NCBI GenBank assembly: GCA_963735005.1 | Contig: CAVTJA010000003.1 | Coordinates: 186,001-250,000, forward strand | From: WTKG01 sp963735005 | Lineage (GTDB): Bacteria > Actinomycetota > Actinomycetes > Actinomycetales > Demequinaceae | Reading direction: 5' to 3' | Length of the DNA: 64,000 nt | Shown: positions 11,796 to 20,882 of the stretch, one piece after another | Layout: every line of letters begins with the position of its first letter | Numbering within the stretch: the first letter of the stretch is position 1 | Translations under genes and position numbers: made by a program | The notes under the pieces: model-generated | Seen by the model: only the letters and a program-made list of their open reading frames with translations | What the model was told of the DNA's origin: nothing | Database searches by the model: none

Positions 11796-12980
11796 CTAGC
11801 GGAGGTTCTCGGGGATGGCGGCCGTGTACGACGCGATGTTTCGGCGCACCTCGGCGACCGAGTCGCCGCCAAACTTCTCGATGACGGCGTCCGCCAGCGT
11901 GAGCGCCACCATTGCCTGGGCAACCACCGCTGCCGGCGGGACGGCGCAGACATCGCTGCGTTGGTGGATCGCCTTGGCCGCCTCACCAGTCTGGGTGTCG
12001 ATCGTGTCGAGCGCGCGCGGCACGGTGCTGATGGGCTTCATGGCGGCGCGGGCGCGCAACGGCTCCCCGTTCGTCATGCCGCCCTCGACGCCGCCCGCGC
12101 GGTTCGTACGGCGGGCGACCCCTCCGTCGGCGTACTCGATCTCGTCATGCGCGAGCGAGCCGCGGCGCGTCGCGGTACGGAAGCCGTCACCCATCTCGAC
12201 GCCCTTGATCGCCTGGATTCCCATCAGCGCGGCGGCAAGCCGCGAGTCGAGCCTGCGGTCCCAGTGCACATGGCTGCCAAGCCCCACGGGGACCCCGTAC
12301 GCCACGACCTCGACAACGCCGCCAAGGGTGTCGCCGTCCTTCTGACACGCGTCCACCTCGGCCACCATGGCCGCCGAGGATGCTGCGTGGAAGCAACGAA
12401 CGGGATCCGCGTCCAGGGCGGCCGTGTCGGACACTGTCGGCAGCGGGGCGTCGTCGGGCACGCTCACGGGGCCGATCGCCACGACGTGGGCCACCAACTC
12501 GATGCCCGCGGCCTGCGACAGGAACGCCTCGGCAACGGTGCCGAGTGCCACGCGCGCTGCGGTTTCTCGCGCTGATGCGCGCTCGAGCACGGGCCGGGCG
12601 TCGTCAAATCCGTATTTGGTCATTCCCACGAGGTCCGCGTGGCCAGGCCGTGGGCGGGTGAGCGCGGCGGCACGCGCACCCTTGAGCTCCTCGGGGTCCA
12701 CGGGGTCCGCCGACATCACGCGTTCCCACTTGGGCCACTCGGTGTTTCCCACCTCAACGGCTACGGGCCCGCCCTGGGTCAACCCGTGGCGGACGCCACC
12801 AAGCAGCCGGACGGCATCCTGCTCGAAGGCCATGCGGGCGCCCCGGCCGTACCCGAGCCGCCTGCGCGCTAACGCGTCCTGGATCTGCGCTGTGGTGATT
12901 TGAACACCTGCGGGAAGACCCTCAAGGGTCCCCACCAGCGCTGGACCGTGCGACTCGCCTGCCGTCAGCCATCTAAGCAT
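11796..12980 (-). CDS. aroC: Chorismate synthase
   Basis: Last step of the shikimate pathway: 1,4-elimination of phosphate from EPSP to chorismate with reduced FMN. 394 residues. The signatures are the start MLRWLTAGESHGPALVGTLE, RRRLGYGRGARM, the FMN/EPSP site RPRPGHADLVGMTKYGF, and RASARETAARVA. First gene of the aroC-aroK-aroB-aroQ run, lying downstream of the end of the pilus operon, with a short hairpin in the 46-nt gap. Confidence 0.97.
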   Translation of the reverse strand: MLRWLTAGESHGPALVGTLEGLPAGVQITTAQIQDALARRRLGYGRGARMAFEQDAVRLLGGVRHGLTQGGPVAVEVGNTEWPKWERVMSADPVDPEELKGARAAALTRPRPGHADLVGMTKYGFDDARPVLERASARETAARVALGTVAEAFLSQAAGIELVAHVVAIGPVSVPDDAPLPTVSDTAALDADPVRCFHAASSAAMVAEVDACQKDGDTLGGVVEVVAYGVPVGLGSHVHWDRRLDSRLAAALMGIQAIKGVEMGDGFRTATRRGSLAHDEIEYADGGVARRTNRAGGVEGGMTNGEPLRARAAMKPISTVPRALDTIDTQTGEAAKAIHQRSDVCAVPPAAVVAQAMVALTLADAVIEKFGGDSVAEVRRNIASYTAAIPENLR

Positions 12981-13003
12981 GGCGCCATTGTTTCACGCCG
13001 ACA

Positions 13004-13019
13004 CGCGTCTCCAGACGCG
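13004..13019. terminator. Short hairpin between pilus operon end and aroC
   Basis: Perfect inverted repeat CGCGTCT-CC-AGACGCG in the 46-nt gap after pilO and before aroC; in RNA it would form at least six base pairs with a four-base loop. No U tract follows on either strand, so it is at best a weak terminator or pause site separating pilus and aro transcription. Confidence 0.3.
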
Positions 13020-13026
13020 CTCGAGG

Positions 13027-13875
13027 CTAATTGAATGGAACGAACGGGTTGAAGTCCTTGGGCTTGGTGGTGTCCTCACAGTACGGCAACGGGTCATCAA
13101 CGGTCGTCACAGTGTCGCCATTTTCGTCGGTCGTGACGGTGCTTCCGCCTGAAATATCCGTCGAGCCGTCTTCAGGGGGCTCGATACAGTCGGGGGTCGG
13201 CTCTTCGACGGGACGGGTCTGAATGCCCTTGCGCCCGTAGTCAAGCGTGAAGATGTAGCCGCTCATGTCCACAGTGACATCGCCGGGCTGCAGCTTCAGA
13301 TCGACGTTGTCGCTATCTTCTGTGACGCCGATGAGGGACAGGCCGCTCATGAGGAAGTACCGGTGGTCTCCATACTGCATCTGATCGATCGCGCGGAACA
13401 CCTGGGCAGGGTCACCCGCGAACTGGATCTCAAAGGGTGTCGCGACCAACCGGTTGAATTTCAAGCCCTCGATCGGGGATTTTATGCCCACCGCCTTTGC
13501 CTGCGCCGCGATGGAAAGATCTGGCTCGATCGCGACCGGGCCCGACACGTTGTCGTGGAGCACAACGAGCCCCGCGTCCTCGAAAATCGCGTTGACGGTG
13601 CGACGCCACTCGGGAATCGACTCGGTCGGCGGCAGGTCGTCACGGATCGCATAGATCTGATCAATGTATTCGGGGAGCTTCTTATTTTCGGCGATCAGGT
13701 CGTCCAGAGACTTCTGGAGCGCGGCGTTGCGTTCTACCTGCGCGTCCCGAGCCTCGTTTGCGTCGGCCTGGCGAGCGGTCCTCGGGCTGATCCCGAACAA
13801 CCACGCGACCACGCCAAGAAGCAGGGCCGCTACGACCGCTCCTGCGTACAGGGGTCCGTTCTGGCTACGCATCAC
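13027..13875 (-). CDS. pilO: PilO-like type IV pilus inner-membrane protein
   Basis: Bitopic membrane protein expected to dimerise with PilN and align the pilus machine. 282 residues: short cytoplasmic start, one transmembrane helix (about residues 10-31, YAGAVVAALLLGVVAWLFGI), a coiled coil of about 40 residues (ADANEARDAQVERNAALQKS), then a ferredoxin-like periplasm-side domain containing SIPEWRRTVNAIFEDAGLVV. The C-terminal about 70 residues are acidic, Thr/Pro-rich and carry two Cys (PDCIEPPEDG, LPYCEDTTKP), an addition not usual in PilO. Start is GTG at 13875 overlapping the pilN stop, or the next codon ATG. Called from position after pilM-pilN and architecture, since sequence similarity in this family is weak. 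Confidence 0.8.
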   Translation of the reverse strand: MMRSQNGPLYAGAVVAALLLGVVAWLFGISPRTARQADANEARDAQVERNAALQKSLDDLIAENKKLPEYIDQIYAIRDDLPPTESIPEWRRTVNAIFEDAGLVVLHDNVSGPVAIEPDLSIAAQAKAVGIKSPIEGLKFNRLVATPFEIQFAGDPAQVFRAIDQMQYGDHRYFLMSGLSLIGVTEDSDNVDLKLQPGDVTVDMSGYIFTLDYGRKGIQTRPVEEPTPDCIEPPEDGSTDISGGSTVTTDENGDTVTTVDDPLPYCEDTTKPKDFNPFVPFN

Positions 13876-14870
13876 TTACCACCCTTGGGGCTCGGGGACG
13901 GCGAGGGTTGCGGGGACTCCTCGGCAGCGTCATTCTTCGTAGCCTCAATGCGATCGTTCCGGTCCTGAATCACTTGAGCGTCGTACTCGTCGAGCGCTTT
14001 CTGAGCCAAGTTGAGCTGATTAATGGCGTCCAGAACTGCCTGCGCTGCGTTCTCCACAACCTTTTGCTGTGCGGCTCGGCGCGCAGCATCAGCTTCCGGA
14101 ATAGCCTTCAACTCCCGGTTGGCATCGTCAAGCGCCTGCTGAGCGTCCACGATCGCGAGCCGCGCATCGCGGACAGCGTCGAAGAACGTCGCGCGCTCAA
14201 ACCACTGGTCACTGAAGCGGAAGGTGAGGATCGCGGCAGTGAAACGGAACTCGCCAGTGAACGTGTAATAGACGAAACCGTCAGTATCCTCACGTTGCGT
14301 AGTGGAAATTGACGCATCCGTGAAGCCATATATCGAGTTGATGGCGTCCACGACGTCCGCGGCGTCGACGTACTCCAGGCTGGAACCCGCGAACGTGACC
14401 ATGCCGATCGTGTCGCTGGCGAAGGGCGACGTGCTTTGCGCGGCGACGCCGGCTGGCGACGTTGAACCCCAGGAGGCGTTGTCGAGGCGCGCACTTGCGG
14501 GCAGTGCCTGCAGCAACTGGTCCCAGATCGACAACCACGGCGTGTCGAACACGCCTGCGTAGGTGCGCGCGTTCGTCGCATTCTGAAGCTCGGCCTTAAC
14601 CTGCGGAACAATCGCGTACTCCGCGATCTTCGCGTTGAGCTTGTCGGCCTTCGCTTGTTCGGATGCCAGCGCACTTTCAGCTGCAGACGCCGAAGCGTCC
14701 GCCCAGACGACCGCCCCGAACAGGACGCCGACGAAGATCACCAAGGCGAAGAGGACCATCAAGCGACTGCGCCCTTGCTCACGGCGCTTCGCAACTTCCG
14801 CGGGAATAAGGTTGACCTGCGGGCTGGTGGGCGCCTTGACCGAAGGCGGAACCTGCATCGGTTCACTCAT
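13872..14870 (-). CDS. pilN: PilN-like type IV pilus assembly protein
   Basis: Inner-membrane partner of PilM and PilO. The hallmark PilN motif VNLIPAEVAKRRE is at residues 19-31; in known systems this cytoplasmic peptide docks into PilM. A transmembrane helix follows (MVLFALVIFVGVLFGAVVWA, about residues 38-57), then a coiled coil and the PilN fold with LLQALPASARLDN. Unusually long at 332 residues: after the fold there is a second long coiled coil (LAIVDAQQALDDANRELKAI onward) and a low-complexity tail (SPQPSPSPSPKGGK). ATG at 14870 overlaps the pilM stop. Confidence 0.88.
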   Translation of the reverse strand: MSEPMQVPPSVKAPTSPQVNLIPAEVAKRREQGRSRLMVLFALVIFVGVLFGAVVWADASASAAESALASEQAKADKLNAKIAEYAIVPQVKAELQNATNARTYAGVFDTPWLSIWDQLLQALPASARLDNASWGSTSPAGVAAQSTSPFASDTIGMVTFAGSSLEYVDAADVVDAINSIYGFTDASISTTQREDTDGFVYYTFTGEFRFTAAILTFRFSDQWFERATFFDAVRDARLAIVDAQQALDDANRELKAIPEADAARRAAQQKVVENAAQAVLDAINQLNLAQKALDEYDAQVIQDRNDRIEATKNDAAEESPQPSPSPSPKGGK

Positions 14871-15928
14871 GACGTCACCTCCGCAAAGGCGAGACCGACC
14901 GCGACGGACACCAGGGACTCGCGACCCTCCGCCACCTCCGACCGAAGCTTGCTTGACACCTTGAGCCGTGACAGCCCATCGCCAAAGCTGACAGGCATTC
15001 GGCTGGCGCTCGCGAGGAACTGCCCGAGGCCCGGGAGGTGCGCGCCGCCGCCCGTCAGCACCACGTGCTGAATCGCCGCTCCTGGGTTGTTGCCGGCGTA
15101 AAACACGAACGTATTCCGGATCGCCTCTACGAGCGTGCGCGAGGTGGTCGTGAGCGCTTCTGCGCCAAGCTTGTACTGGTCCGCGACTGCAAAGCCGATG
15201 CCGATCTCGCGCTTCAAGTTCTCAGCGTCTTGGTTGGAGACCTGTAGCGAGCTCGCGACCGCGTCGGTGGCGTCCTGGCCGCCGCTCGGAAGGGTCCGCA
15301 CGAACCGAGGCGAGCCGTTCGAAATCACCACGACGTTCGTCGTCCTAGCGCCAATATCGACGAAAGCGACCGTCCGGCCGCCCCATTCGGGTGACGCCTG
15401 GGCGCGATACAGCGCGAACGCATAGAGGTCCACCATGGTGGGACGCAACCCTGCGGACTCGATAGCGACCACGTGTTGCGACACGGTCGACTTGTTGGCC
15501 GCGACCAAGATGCCCCTCAGCAACTTGCCCGTCTCGCCCTCGATCTGCGCCGTCGGGTAGAAGTCGAGCAGCGCGTCGTCGGCTGACATCGGCAGCATGT
15601 CACCAACCTGGAACGGCAGCGACTTCCTCAGGTCGGACATAGGAAGTTCAGGAATTTCAATCTCACGCACGATGACGCGGGGGTTGCCGACGCCAGAGAC
15701 GACCATCTTGGACGAGAACTTGCCCTTGGTCCACAGTCTCTTGATTTGCGTCGCGACGGTCTGCACCTCGCGGACTTCGCCTTCGCTAACGGCGCCGGGG
15801 GGCATCGGCATTTCGGCGTACTTGAGTAGCGTTGCGCTACCGCTGCCGCCCACCTTGCCGGAGAATTCCACCTCGGCGGCGCGCACGTGCGTGGTCCCTA
15901 TGTCGAGGCCGATCTGTCGAGTAGCCAC
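14867..15928 (-). CDS. pilM: Type IV pilus assembly ATPase-like protein PilM
   Basis: Cytoplasmic actin-like protein that binds ATP and the N-terminal peptide of PilN, linking the motor to the membrane complex. 353 residues of the PilM/FtsA-like fold: phosphate-1 motif IGLDIGTTHVRAAE near residue 6, PilM signature SDLRKSLPFQVGDMLPM, phosphate-2 region VAFVDIGARTTNVVVI, and adenosine motif VLTGGGAHLPGLGQF. The start is GTG at 15928 with GGAGGG six bases upstream. First of pilM-pilN-pilO, joined by 4-nt overlaps. Confidence 0.93.
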   Translation of the reverse strand: MATRQIGLDIGTTHVRAAEVEFSGKVGGSGSATLLKYAEMPMPPGAVSEGEVREVQTVATQIKRLWTKGKFSSKMVVSGVGNPRVIVREIEIPELPMSDLRKSLPFQVGDMLPMSADDALLDFYPTAQIEGETGKLLRGILVAANKSTVSQHVVAIESAGLRPTMVDLYAFALYRAQASPEWGGRTVAFVDIGARTTNVVVISNGSPRFVRTLPSGGQDATDAVASSLQVSNQDAENLKREIGIGFAVADQYKLGAEALTTTSRTLVEAIRNTFVFYAGNNPGAAIQHVVLTGGGAHLPGLGQFLASASRMPVSFGDGLSRLKVSSKLRSEVAEGRESLVSVAVGLAFAEVTS

Positions 15929-15990
15929 TGTGCTCCCTCCGCGAGTGCGTTTACAACACTATCGGCACGCGCACCAAAAATCCTGAGTAT

Positions 15991-16773
15991 CTATCCGATT
16001 AGATTGAGGTATTTGTCACTAATCTCCGGCGCCGCAAGAAAGCCCACCCACGCCGCCGCGATGAGCGCCGGGCCATAAGGCACGCGAGAGCGCCTGCCGA
16101 TCTTTCGCATCGCCATTCCCACGGCCACCACGAGCCCGCCGATCAAGGGACCCAGCAGGCCCCCCACGGCCAGATGTGGCCATCCGAGGTAGCCGGCGAC
16201 CATTCCGAGCAAGGCGGCAACCTTGACGTCGCCACGGCCCATTCCCGCGGGATAAACGAGCCACGGGATCCCGTAGAACGCTCCCAGAGCGATCAGCCCT
16301 ATGCCTCCACGCGCAAGGGGCCACCACTCCCCCGCTACTGCGGCGTCGGCGGCGAGCAAGGCGGCAACAATGGGGAAGCTAGGCAGCACGAGCGCATCAG
16401 GCAGTCGCTGAACATCGATGTCGATGAACACCAGTGCAACCGTCACAACCGCCAGATACATCAGTGTCAAGGTGACGATCGACACGTCGAATCGTAGGTA
16501 CGCGAGCACGATGAGGCTCGCGACGATCAGTTCCACCGCCGGGTAGCGGGCCGAGATCCGCTCGCGGCAGTGCCGGCAGCGTCCGCGGAGCCACAGCCAC
16601 GCGAGGACGGGAACGTTGTCGTACCAGGCGATGTCGTGATGGCACGTGGGGCACCGGCTGGACCCCGACACCCAGTTATCCCCCGACGGCACGCGCGCGA
16701 TGAGCACGTTGGTAAAGGAACCAAGGATCAGCCCGAAGCCGATCGCCGCAACAAGCGCAATTGAGGCGTACAG
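15991..16773 (-). CDS. pilD: Prepilin peptidase (A24 family), probable CTG start
   Basis: Membrane aspartic protease that cuts the leader of type IV prepilins and methylates the new N terminus. About 260 residues from CTG at 16773. The first GTG that could serve (16707) would remove the conserved GFGLILGSFTNV segment, which is present in frame just upstream; CTG is the first codon after the preceding stop and has GAGGTGA, an excellent ribosome binding site, five bases before it. Further features: tetracysteine site CPTCHH and CRHC, multiple membrane helices, catalytic Asp in DIDVQRLPD and in the GxGD motif MGRGDVKVA. Lies inside the pilus operon, after the PilX-like gene. Confidence 0.9.
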   Translation of the reverse strand: MYASIALVAAIGFGLILGSFTNVLIARVPSGDNWVSGSSRCPTCHHDIAWYDNVPVLAWLWLRGRCRHCRERISARYPAVELIVASLIVLAYLRFDVSIVTLTLMYLAVVTVALVFIDIDVQRLPDALVLPSFPIVAALLAADAAVAGEWWPLARGGIGLIALGAFYGIPWLVYPAGMGRGDVKVAALLGMVAGYLGWPHLAVGGLLGPLIGGLVVAVGMAMRKIGRRSRVPYGPALIAAAWVGFLAAPEISDKYLNLIG

Positions 16774-18327
16774 CTACTTCACCTCGCGCTTGTACACAAG
16801 CGTGACCTCGAAACCGGACGTCGCAGACCCACTGCTTCCAAGGATCTCGGCGCCCGTGGGCTTGTACACGAAGAAGGACTTGCTGTGCACGTCGACCGTG
16901 TTCCCGTAGAGCTGGCCCCAGGTCTCGAAGTCGTTGTGGAAGATGAGCGACTTCGGCGTGTAGGCAAACACCTCAATCGGGTCCGTGATCTTGAGTGCGG
17001 AGCTAAGGTCGATGTTGCCCTCGGTGTATCCGGGAGGCGACCCGGAGTCCTTGACCGGGACGATCATGTGGAACGAGTGGTTGTCGCCGTCCGCGGACGT
17101 GACCTCGAGGCCGTACCCCGTGAACGTGGGCGCGATGAATGCGAGATCGTCCGTGATAGCCAACTTGACGTTGCCGAAGTTCATGCGCTTGCTGTCGCAC
17201 GTGCGCAGGTCGTAGACGATCTTGCCGCTCGGCATGGGAAGCGGGTTGCTGCCCACCACCCAGTTGGCCAGTTCGCACGACTTCAGCGACGAATCGTGCC
17301 ACGACTGCGGCGTCAAGCCAACCGACACCATCGCTGCCTTCACGTCCGAAAGGAACTGCGCTGGAGTCCTCACGTCCCAGCCGTTCGACGCCCACGCGGC
17401 TGGGTCGAAGTACACCTGCGGCATGCCCTGCGAAGGCACATTCGCGATAGTCGCACCGGTGTACAGCGCGCCGCCGGTGATGCTCAAGCCCGGCGAGCCT
17501 GCTCCCTCCGTGAGCGTGCCGCTGATCTTAACGTCGCCGACGATTTGAATGTTCTTCTGGTGAACGACGAAGTTGCCGTTCTGCACCGTGATGCCGTCGC
17601 CCACCATCACGCCGTTCTTCTTGCTGTATGAGTGGATCTCCATGCCGGTCTTCGCGAACACGGAACCCTGCACTTCGCAGTCTGCGTTCTGGAACGTCAC
17701 TTTGCCCTGGGGCACGATGAGGTTGCCGTCGATGTTCAAAAAGGAGGCGCAGGAGAAATCTCCCGAGTCCACGATCACGTTCCCGACGCCTTCGCCCGGC
17801 GCGCCGATGAGCGCAAATCCGGAACCGCCCTGCAACATGCCGCTCGCGGCGAAGATGGCCGAGCCTTCTCCTTCGATCGGGTCGATGTTCACGCGTGCTT
17901 CGAAGGTCCGTTCGGGCTCGATGCCGTATGAATCCAGCACCGGCACCGAGGTAGCAACGATGCTGGCTCCAGCGGGCGTGCCGCTCAGCGATCCGCTGTT
18001 GCACGTCAGCGCATTGCCCGAAGCATCGACGTACTTAATGGTGACCGAGACGCTCACCTCGCCCTGGCCGTCGCCTGTCGTCAGGGGGCTGAAGGAAGGC
18101 GACGGGCACGGCGTCGACGTCGCGAGAACGACCATCGCCGCGTCGATTGCCGCCTCAGCTGCGTGAACTTCTGAGGTGCGCACCGAGTCCCGCTGCGAGT
18201 CGCGAACCACGACGATGGCCTGCGTCACGACAATCACGCAAAGTGAAATACCGATAATGGCGACGCCGACGGCCGCGACCAGGGCAGACCCCTGATCAGA
18301 CCGCGACGCGTTGCGCATGCGATTCAT
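16774..18327 (-). CDS. PilX-like pilus protein with beta-helix-like central domain
   Basis: 517 residues from ATG at 18327 (AGGGAG six bases upstream); a GTG at 18351 overlapping the previous gene also fits the frame. The N terminus DQGSALVAAVGVAIIGISLC resembles the PilX N-terminal hydrophobic helix and lacks the Glu5 of classical prepilins. Residues about 165-300 show a repeating short-strand pattern (NIDGNLIVPQGKVTFQNADC, VQGSVFAKTGMEI, VGDGITVQNGNFVV, IVGDVKISGTL) like bactofilin or polymer-forming beta-helix segments. The rest is a secreted-type domain without recognised motifs. It lies between the PilW-like pilin and the peptidase, so a minor pilus component is likely; its exact role is unknown. 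Confidence 0.75.
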   Translation of the reverse strand: MNRMRNASRSDQGSALVAAVGVAIIGISLCVIVVTQAIVVVRDSQRDSVRTSEVHAAEAAIDAAMVVLATSTPCPSPSFSPLTTGDGQGEVSVSVTIKYVDASGNALTCNSGSLSGTPAGASIVATSVPVLDSYGIEPERTFEARVNIDPIEGEGSAIFAASGMLQGGSGFALIGAPGEGVGNVIVDSGDFSCASFLNIDGNLIVPQGKVTFQNADCEVQGSVFAKTGMEIHSYSKKNGVMVGDGITVQNGNFVVHQKNIQIVGDVKISGTLTEGAGSPGLSITGGALYTGATIANVPSQGMPQVYFDPAAWASNGWDVRTPAQFLSDVKAAMVSVGLTPQSWHDSSLKSCELANWVVGSNPLPMPSGKIVYDLRTCDSKRMNFGNVKLAITDDLAFIAPTFTGYGLEVTSADGDNHSFHMIVPVKDSGSPPGYTEGNIDLSSALKITDPIEVFAYTPKSLIFHNDFETWGQLYGNTVDVHSKSFFVYKPTGAEILGSSGSATSGFEVTLVYKREVK

Positions 18328-18347
18328 GATGATCTCCCTCGTCTGAA

Positions 18348-19016
18348 TCACGGTTCGGGCACTTCACTGCAGTAGTACTCCGAATACCCAAACACAGTGT
18401 TGCGACCCGTGACCACACTGCTCACGGTCGCGGGCTTCGTCTTATCGCTCGCGAACTGGTCGAGCATGCGAAGTGTAATGCGAACGTTCTGAACCTTGTC
18501 GCCGGACCTGACCGTGGGGTCAATCCAGAACGGGGGCCAGGACTTGGGATCGGACACAGACACTGGTGAGTGCGGCGGCCGCGCGACGTCAAAAGCAACG
18601 ACGGTCCACTCGTCTACGTCCACCGAACTCGGGTAGCCAGGGTCCCACGACCGGAATTGAAGTTCTCCGTAGGGGTCACTTGCATCGTCGTACTTCACGC
18701 GCCACTGGGCGCACCGCGGAACTCCGCTTTCCTGCGTGTAGATCCGCAAAGAATAATTCGCCGGCACATCAGAATCGTTCGGGTCTTCCAGCGCGGGGTT
18801 CAGAATCAAGTTTCCCGACCGCACCTGACGGTCAATCTGGCTGATGCCGAGACGAGCTTGGGTCACGCCCTGTGCGCGCGCGAGGTTGTCTCGCGACTGG
18901 CCCATGACTTGCACCAAAATCGCGAATACGATCACCATCAGGGCGCTGAACATGCTCATCACCACCAGCATCTCCACCAGGGAGAAGCCGGCGTCGTCGC
19001 CACGGCGCTTACGCAA
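18348..19016 (-). CDS. PilW-like minor prepilin
   Basis: 222-residue prepilin. The class III leader MRKRRGDDAG is followed by the mature helix FSLVEMLVVMSMFSALMVIV, with the G/F cleavage site and Glu at mature position 5. A globular domain follows with single Cys near residues 103 and 218. Start is TTG at 19016, overlapping the upstream pilin gene by 8 nt, supported by GGGAGG six bases upstream. Length and position in the V-W-X order suggest a PilW/PilJ-type minor pilin of the priming complex; the assignment is by architecture, not by close sequence match. Confidence 0.8.
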   Translation of the reverse strand: MRKRRGDDAGFSLVEMLVVMSMFSALMVIVFAILVQVMGQSRDNLARAQGVTQARLGISQIDRQVRSGNLILNPALEDPNDSDVPANYSLRIYTQESGVPRCAQWRVKYDDASDPYGELQFRSWDPGYPSSVDVDEWTVVAFDVARPPHSPVSVSDPKSWPPFWIDPTVRSGDKVQNVRITLRMLDQFASDKTKPATVSSVVTGRNTVFGYSEYYCSEVPEP

Positions 19017-20844
19017 CGGGGGCCTCCCTAAATACGGCCTTCGCGGATGACCCGTAGACGGTCGTGGTCGCCTGGAACTGCCACGACTTGCCGGTACCGG
19101 AGTACGTCACCGTGTAGACCACGTTTACCGTGATGTTGCCGGTGTTCGCATCGATTGCACACACGTCGTCAACGCAGTTGGTGTCTGGCTCGTATTCGGT
19201 CTGGGACGCGGCCGTCACCGAAATCTCGGGCTTCGCGACAACGTGCCACTGGCCGTCCGCGCTGTGCCACGTCGCCTGCGGCACGGACACCGTGGTGTTG
19301 GTGGTGGCCGAGAAACTCTTGGTGGTCCAACTCGATCCGTTGAAGTAACTGTACGTGCCCGATCGCGTCGCGACGGAGTTCTTACTCTTCTGTGTGGCTG
19401 CCGCGCCACGTTCCACCTTGATCTCGTCGCTGTATCCGTCGATGACGACGAGGCTCGTGTGCCCCGTGTCCCACGCCAGGCCCGCACCGTTCAGCTGTCC
19501 CGCGAGCAGTCCGTCGAATTCCTCGTGGGCCACGCCAGCCGCGCACCCGACCGCGGTCGCGGTGGTGCACCCGGTAGCCGCCGTACCCACAACGCTGTCG
19601 CCGAAACGCACGGCAAGTGCGTCGCTGTTGGTGTCGCCGCCCCAGTCGCGATAGGTGAAGTTGAGCTCCTCGGTCGGGCCGCCGGTATCGTAGTCGACGT
19701 CGCTGAGGATCTCGCCGCCCGCGCCGGAGAACGCGTCGAGTTGCGCAAAGGCGCACGGCATACCCGGCGTCACGCCAGCAGCACACGAAGTGTTGGTTGA
19801 CGCGTGGAAATAACCGACCCGACGGTAATCCGGCTTCACGTGCATGGAAATGCCGTGGTAACTACCCGCCGTAATGAACGGTCCGTCTGCCGGGGTGTAG
19901 CCGGTGGTCTTGCTATCAGCGGGCGGAGCGTTGCTCGACACAGTGTCGTTCGAGGCGACGGCGGTGCTGGTCGTGTAGCCCTCGTCAACGAAGCTGTTTG
20001 ATCCCGTGCGGCTTTGCGAACCGCCCTGGTGAACAGTGGCCTCAACTCGCGTGGTCTGGATGCTTGACATCGACGCCTCGGCGTTTCCGGTGTCCGCGCC
20101 CATCGACAGCGAGCTGATGGTCGGCAACAGCGTGGTCTGCGCGTTGTCTGGTGGGACCGTGGTCGCCACGACGTTGCTCGAGATGTGCCCACTCGACGCG
20201 TGGGACTCGAGAATGGCTTGACACGGCGCCTTGAAGGGCTGCGTCGACAAGTCTCCGCAGCCGCCGGAAGGCGCAAATGCGGTCGACCGAATCGCATACG
20301 TCTTCGTATCGCCGTGGCTGTCGGTCCACGAGGCAATCACCAGCAGGCCTGCCGCGGCGTCGCTGCCACCGATCGCTTCGGTCACGTAGGACCGCACTGC
20401 AAACTGGATGCCGGGAGTGGCGGGGTCGTCTCGAATGACCTTGTTAGACCCCGAGCTATCGAACAGCGGCGTCCACGGATCCGAGGTGTCCTGCGCCCCA
20501 GCGGTGCCCGCAGCCGGGGCCACGACGAGGTCGAGCGTGTCGCCCGGGATCGTCACGGTTGACCCAGTCACGTACGGGTCCCCACCCGCCGCCGACACAA
20601 AGTTGTTCGCGAGCCCCTGGCGCAAGACGTTCCACGGCAGGGAACGCAACTCCTCCATCGACTCATTCGCAAACGCGCTCGCCTGTTGTTTGCGGTTCGC
20701 GTCCGAGATGGTCCGCATAGCGGACACCTGGACCACCATCAGAAGAAGTAGCACGCCTGCAATGATGACCATGGCAACAACGAGTTCAGCCATCGTGAAT
20801 CCAGCATCACGATGGTTCAACTTGGCTTGCCGGCCAAAACGCAT
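19009..20844 (-). CDS. Large PilV-like prepilin, possible tip adhesin
   Basis: 611 residues. Leader MRFGRQAKLNHRDAG, then the prepilin helix FTMAELVVAMVIIAGVLLLL with Glu at mature position 5, matching PilV. Unlike normal minor pilins (about 150-200 residues) it carries roughly 540 residues of exposed, Ser/Thr/Gly-rich sequence with at least eight Cys, including close pairs (TSCAAGVTPGMPC, GCTTATAVGC, NCVDDVC). Such an oversized minor pilin is expected at the tip and could be an adhesin, by analogy with PilY1/PilC-type tip functions; this is inference. ATG at 20844 has GGAGGTGA six bases upstream. A hairpin separates it from pilA. Confidence 0.8.
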   Translation of the reverse strand: MRFGRQAKLNHRDAGFTMAELVVAMVIIAGVLLLLMVVQVSAMRTISDANRKQQASAFANESMEELRSLPWNVLRQGLANNFVSAAGGDPYVTGSTVTIPGDTLDLVVAPAAGTAGAQDTSDPWTPLFDSSGSNKVIRDDPATPGIQFAVRSYVTEAIGGSDAAAGLLVIASWTDSHGDTKTYAIRSTAFAPSGGCGDLSTQPFKAPCQAILESHASSGHISSNVVATTVPPDNAQTTLLPTISSLSMGADTGNAEASMSSIQTTRVEATVHQGGSQSRTGSNSFVDEGYTTSTAVASNDTVSSNAPPADSKTTGYTPADGPFITAGSYHGISMHVKPDYRRVGYFHASTNTSCAAGVTPGMPCAFAQLDAFSGAGGEILSDVDYDTGGPTEELNFTYRDWGGDTNSDALAVRFGDSVVGTAATGCTTATAVGCAAGVAHEEFDGLLAGQLNGAGLAWDTGHTSLVVIDGYSDEIKVERGAAATQKSKNSVATRSGTYSYFNGSSWTTKSFSATTNTTVSVPQATWHSADGQWHVVAKPEISVTAASQTEYEPDTNCVDDVCAIDANTGNITVNVVYTVTYSGTGKSWQFQATTTVYGSSAKAVFREAPVA

Positions 20845-20882
20845 GTACCTTCACCTCCCCGGTGTCCCTGTATTCATGGCTG

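Noticed and set aside
18327..18351. GTG at 18351 as start of the PilX-like protein
   Set aside because: It overlaps the previous stop in the usual GTGA way, but the ATG at 18327 has a clear AGGGAG site at the right distance and gives a more typical N terminus.
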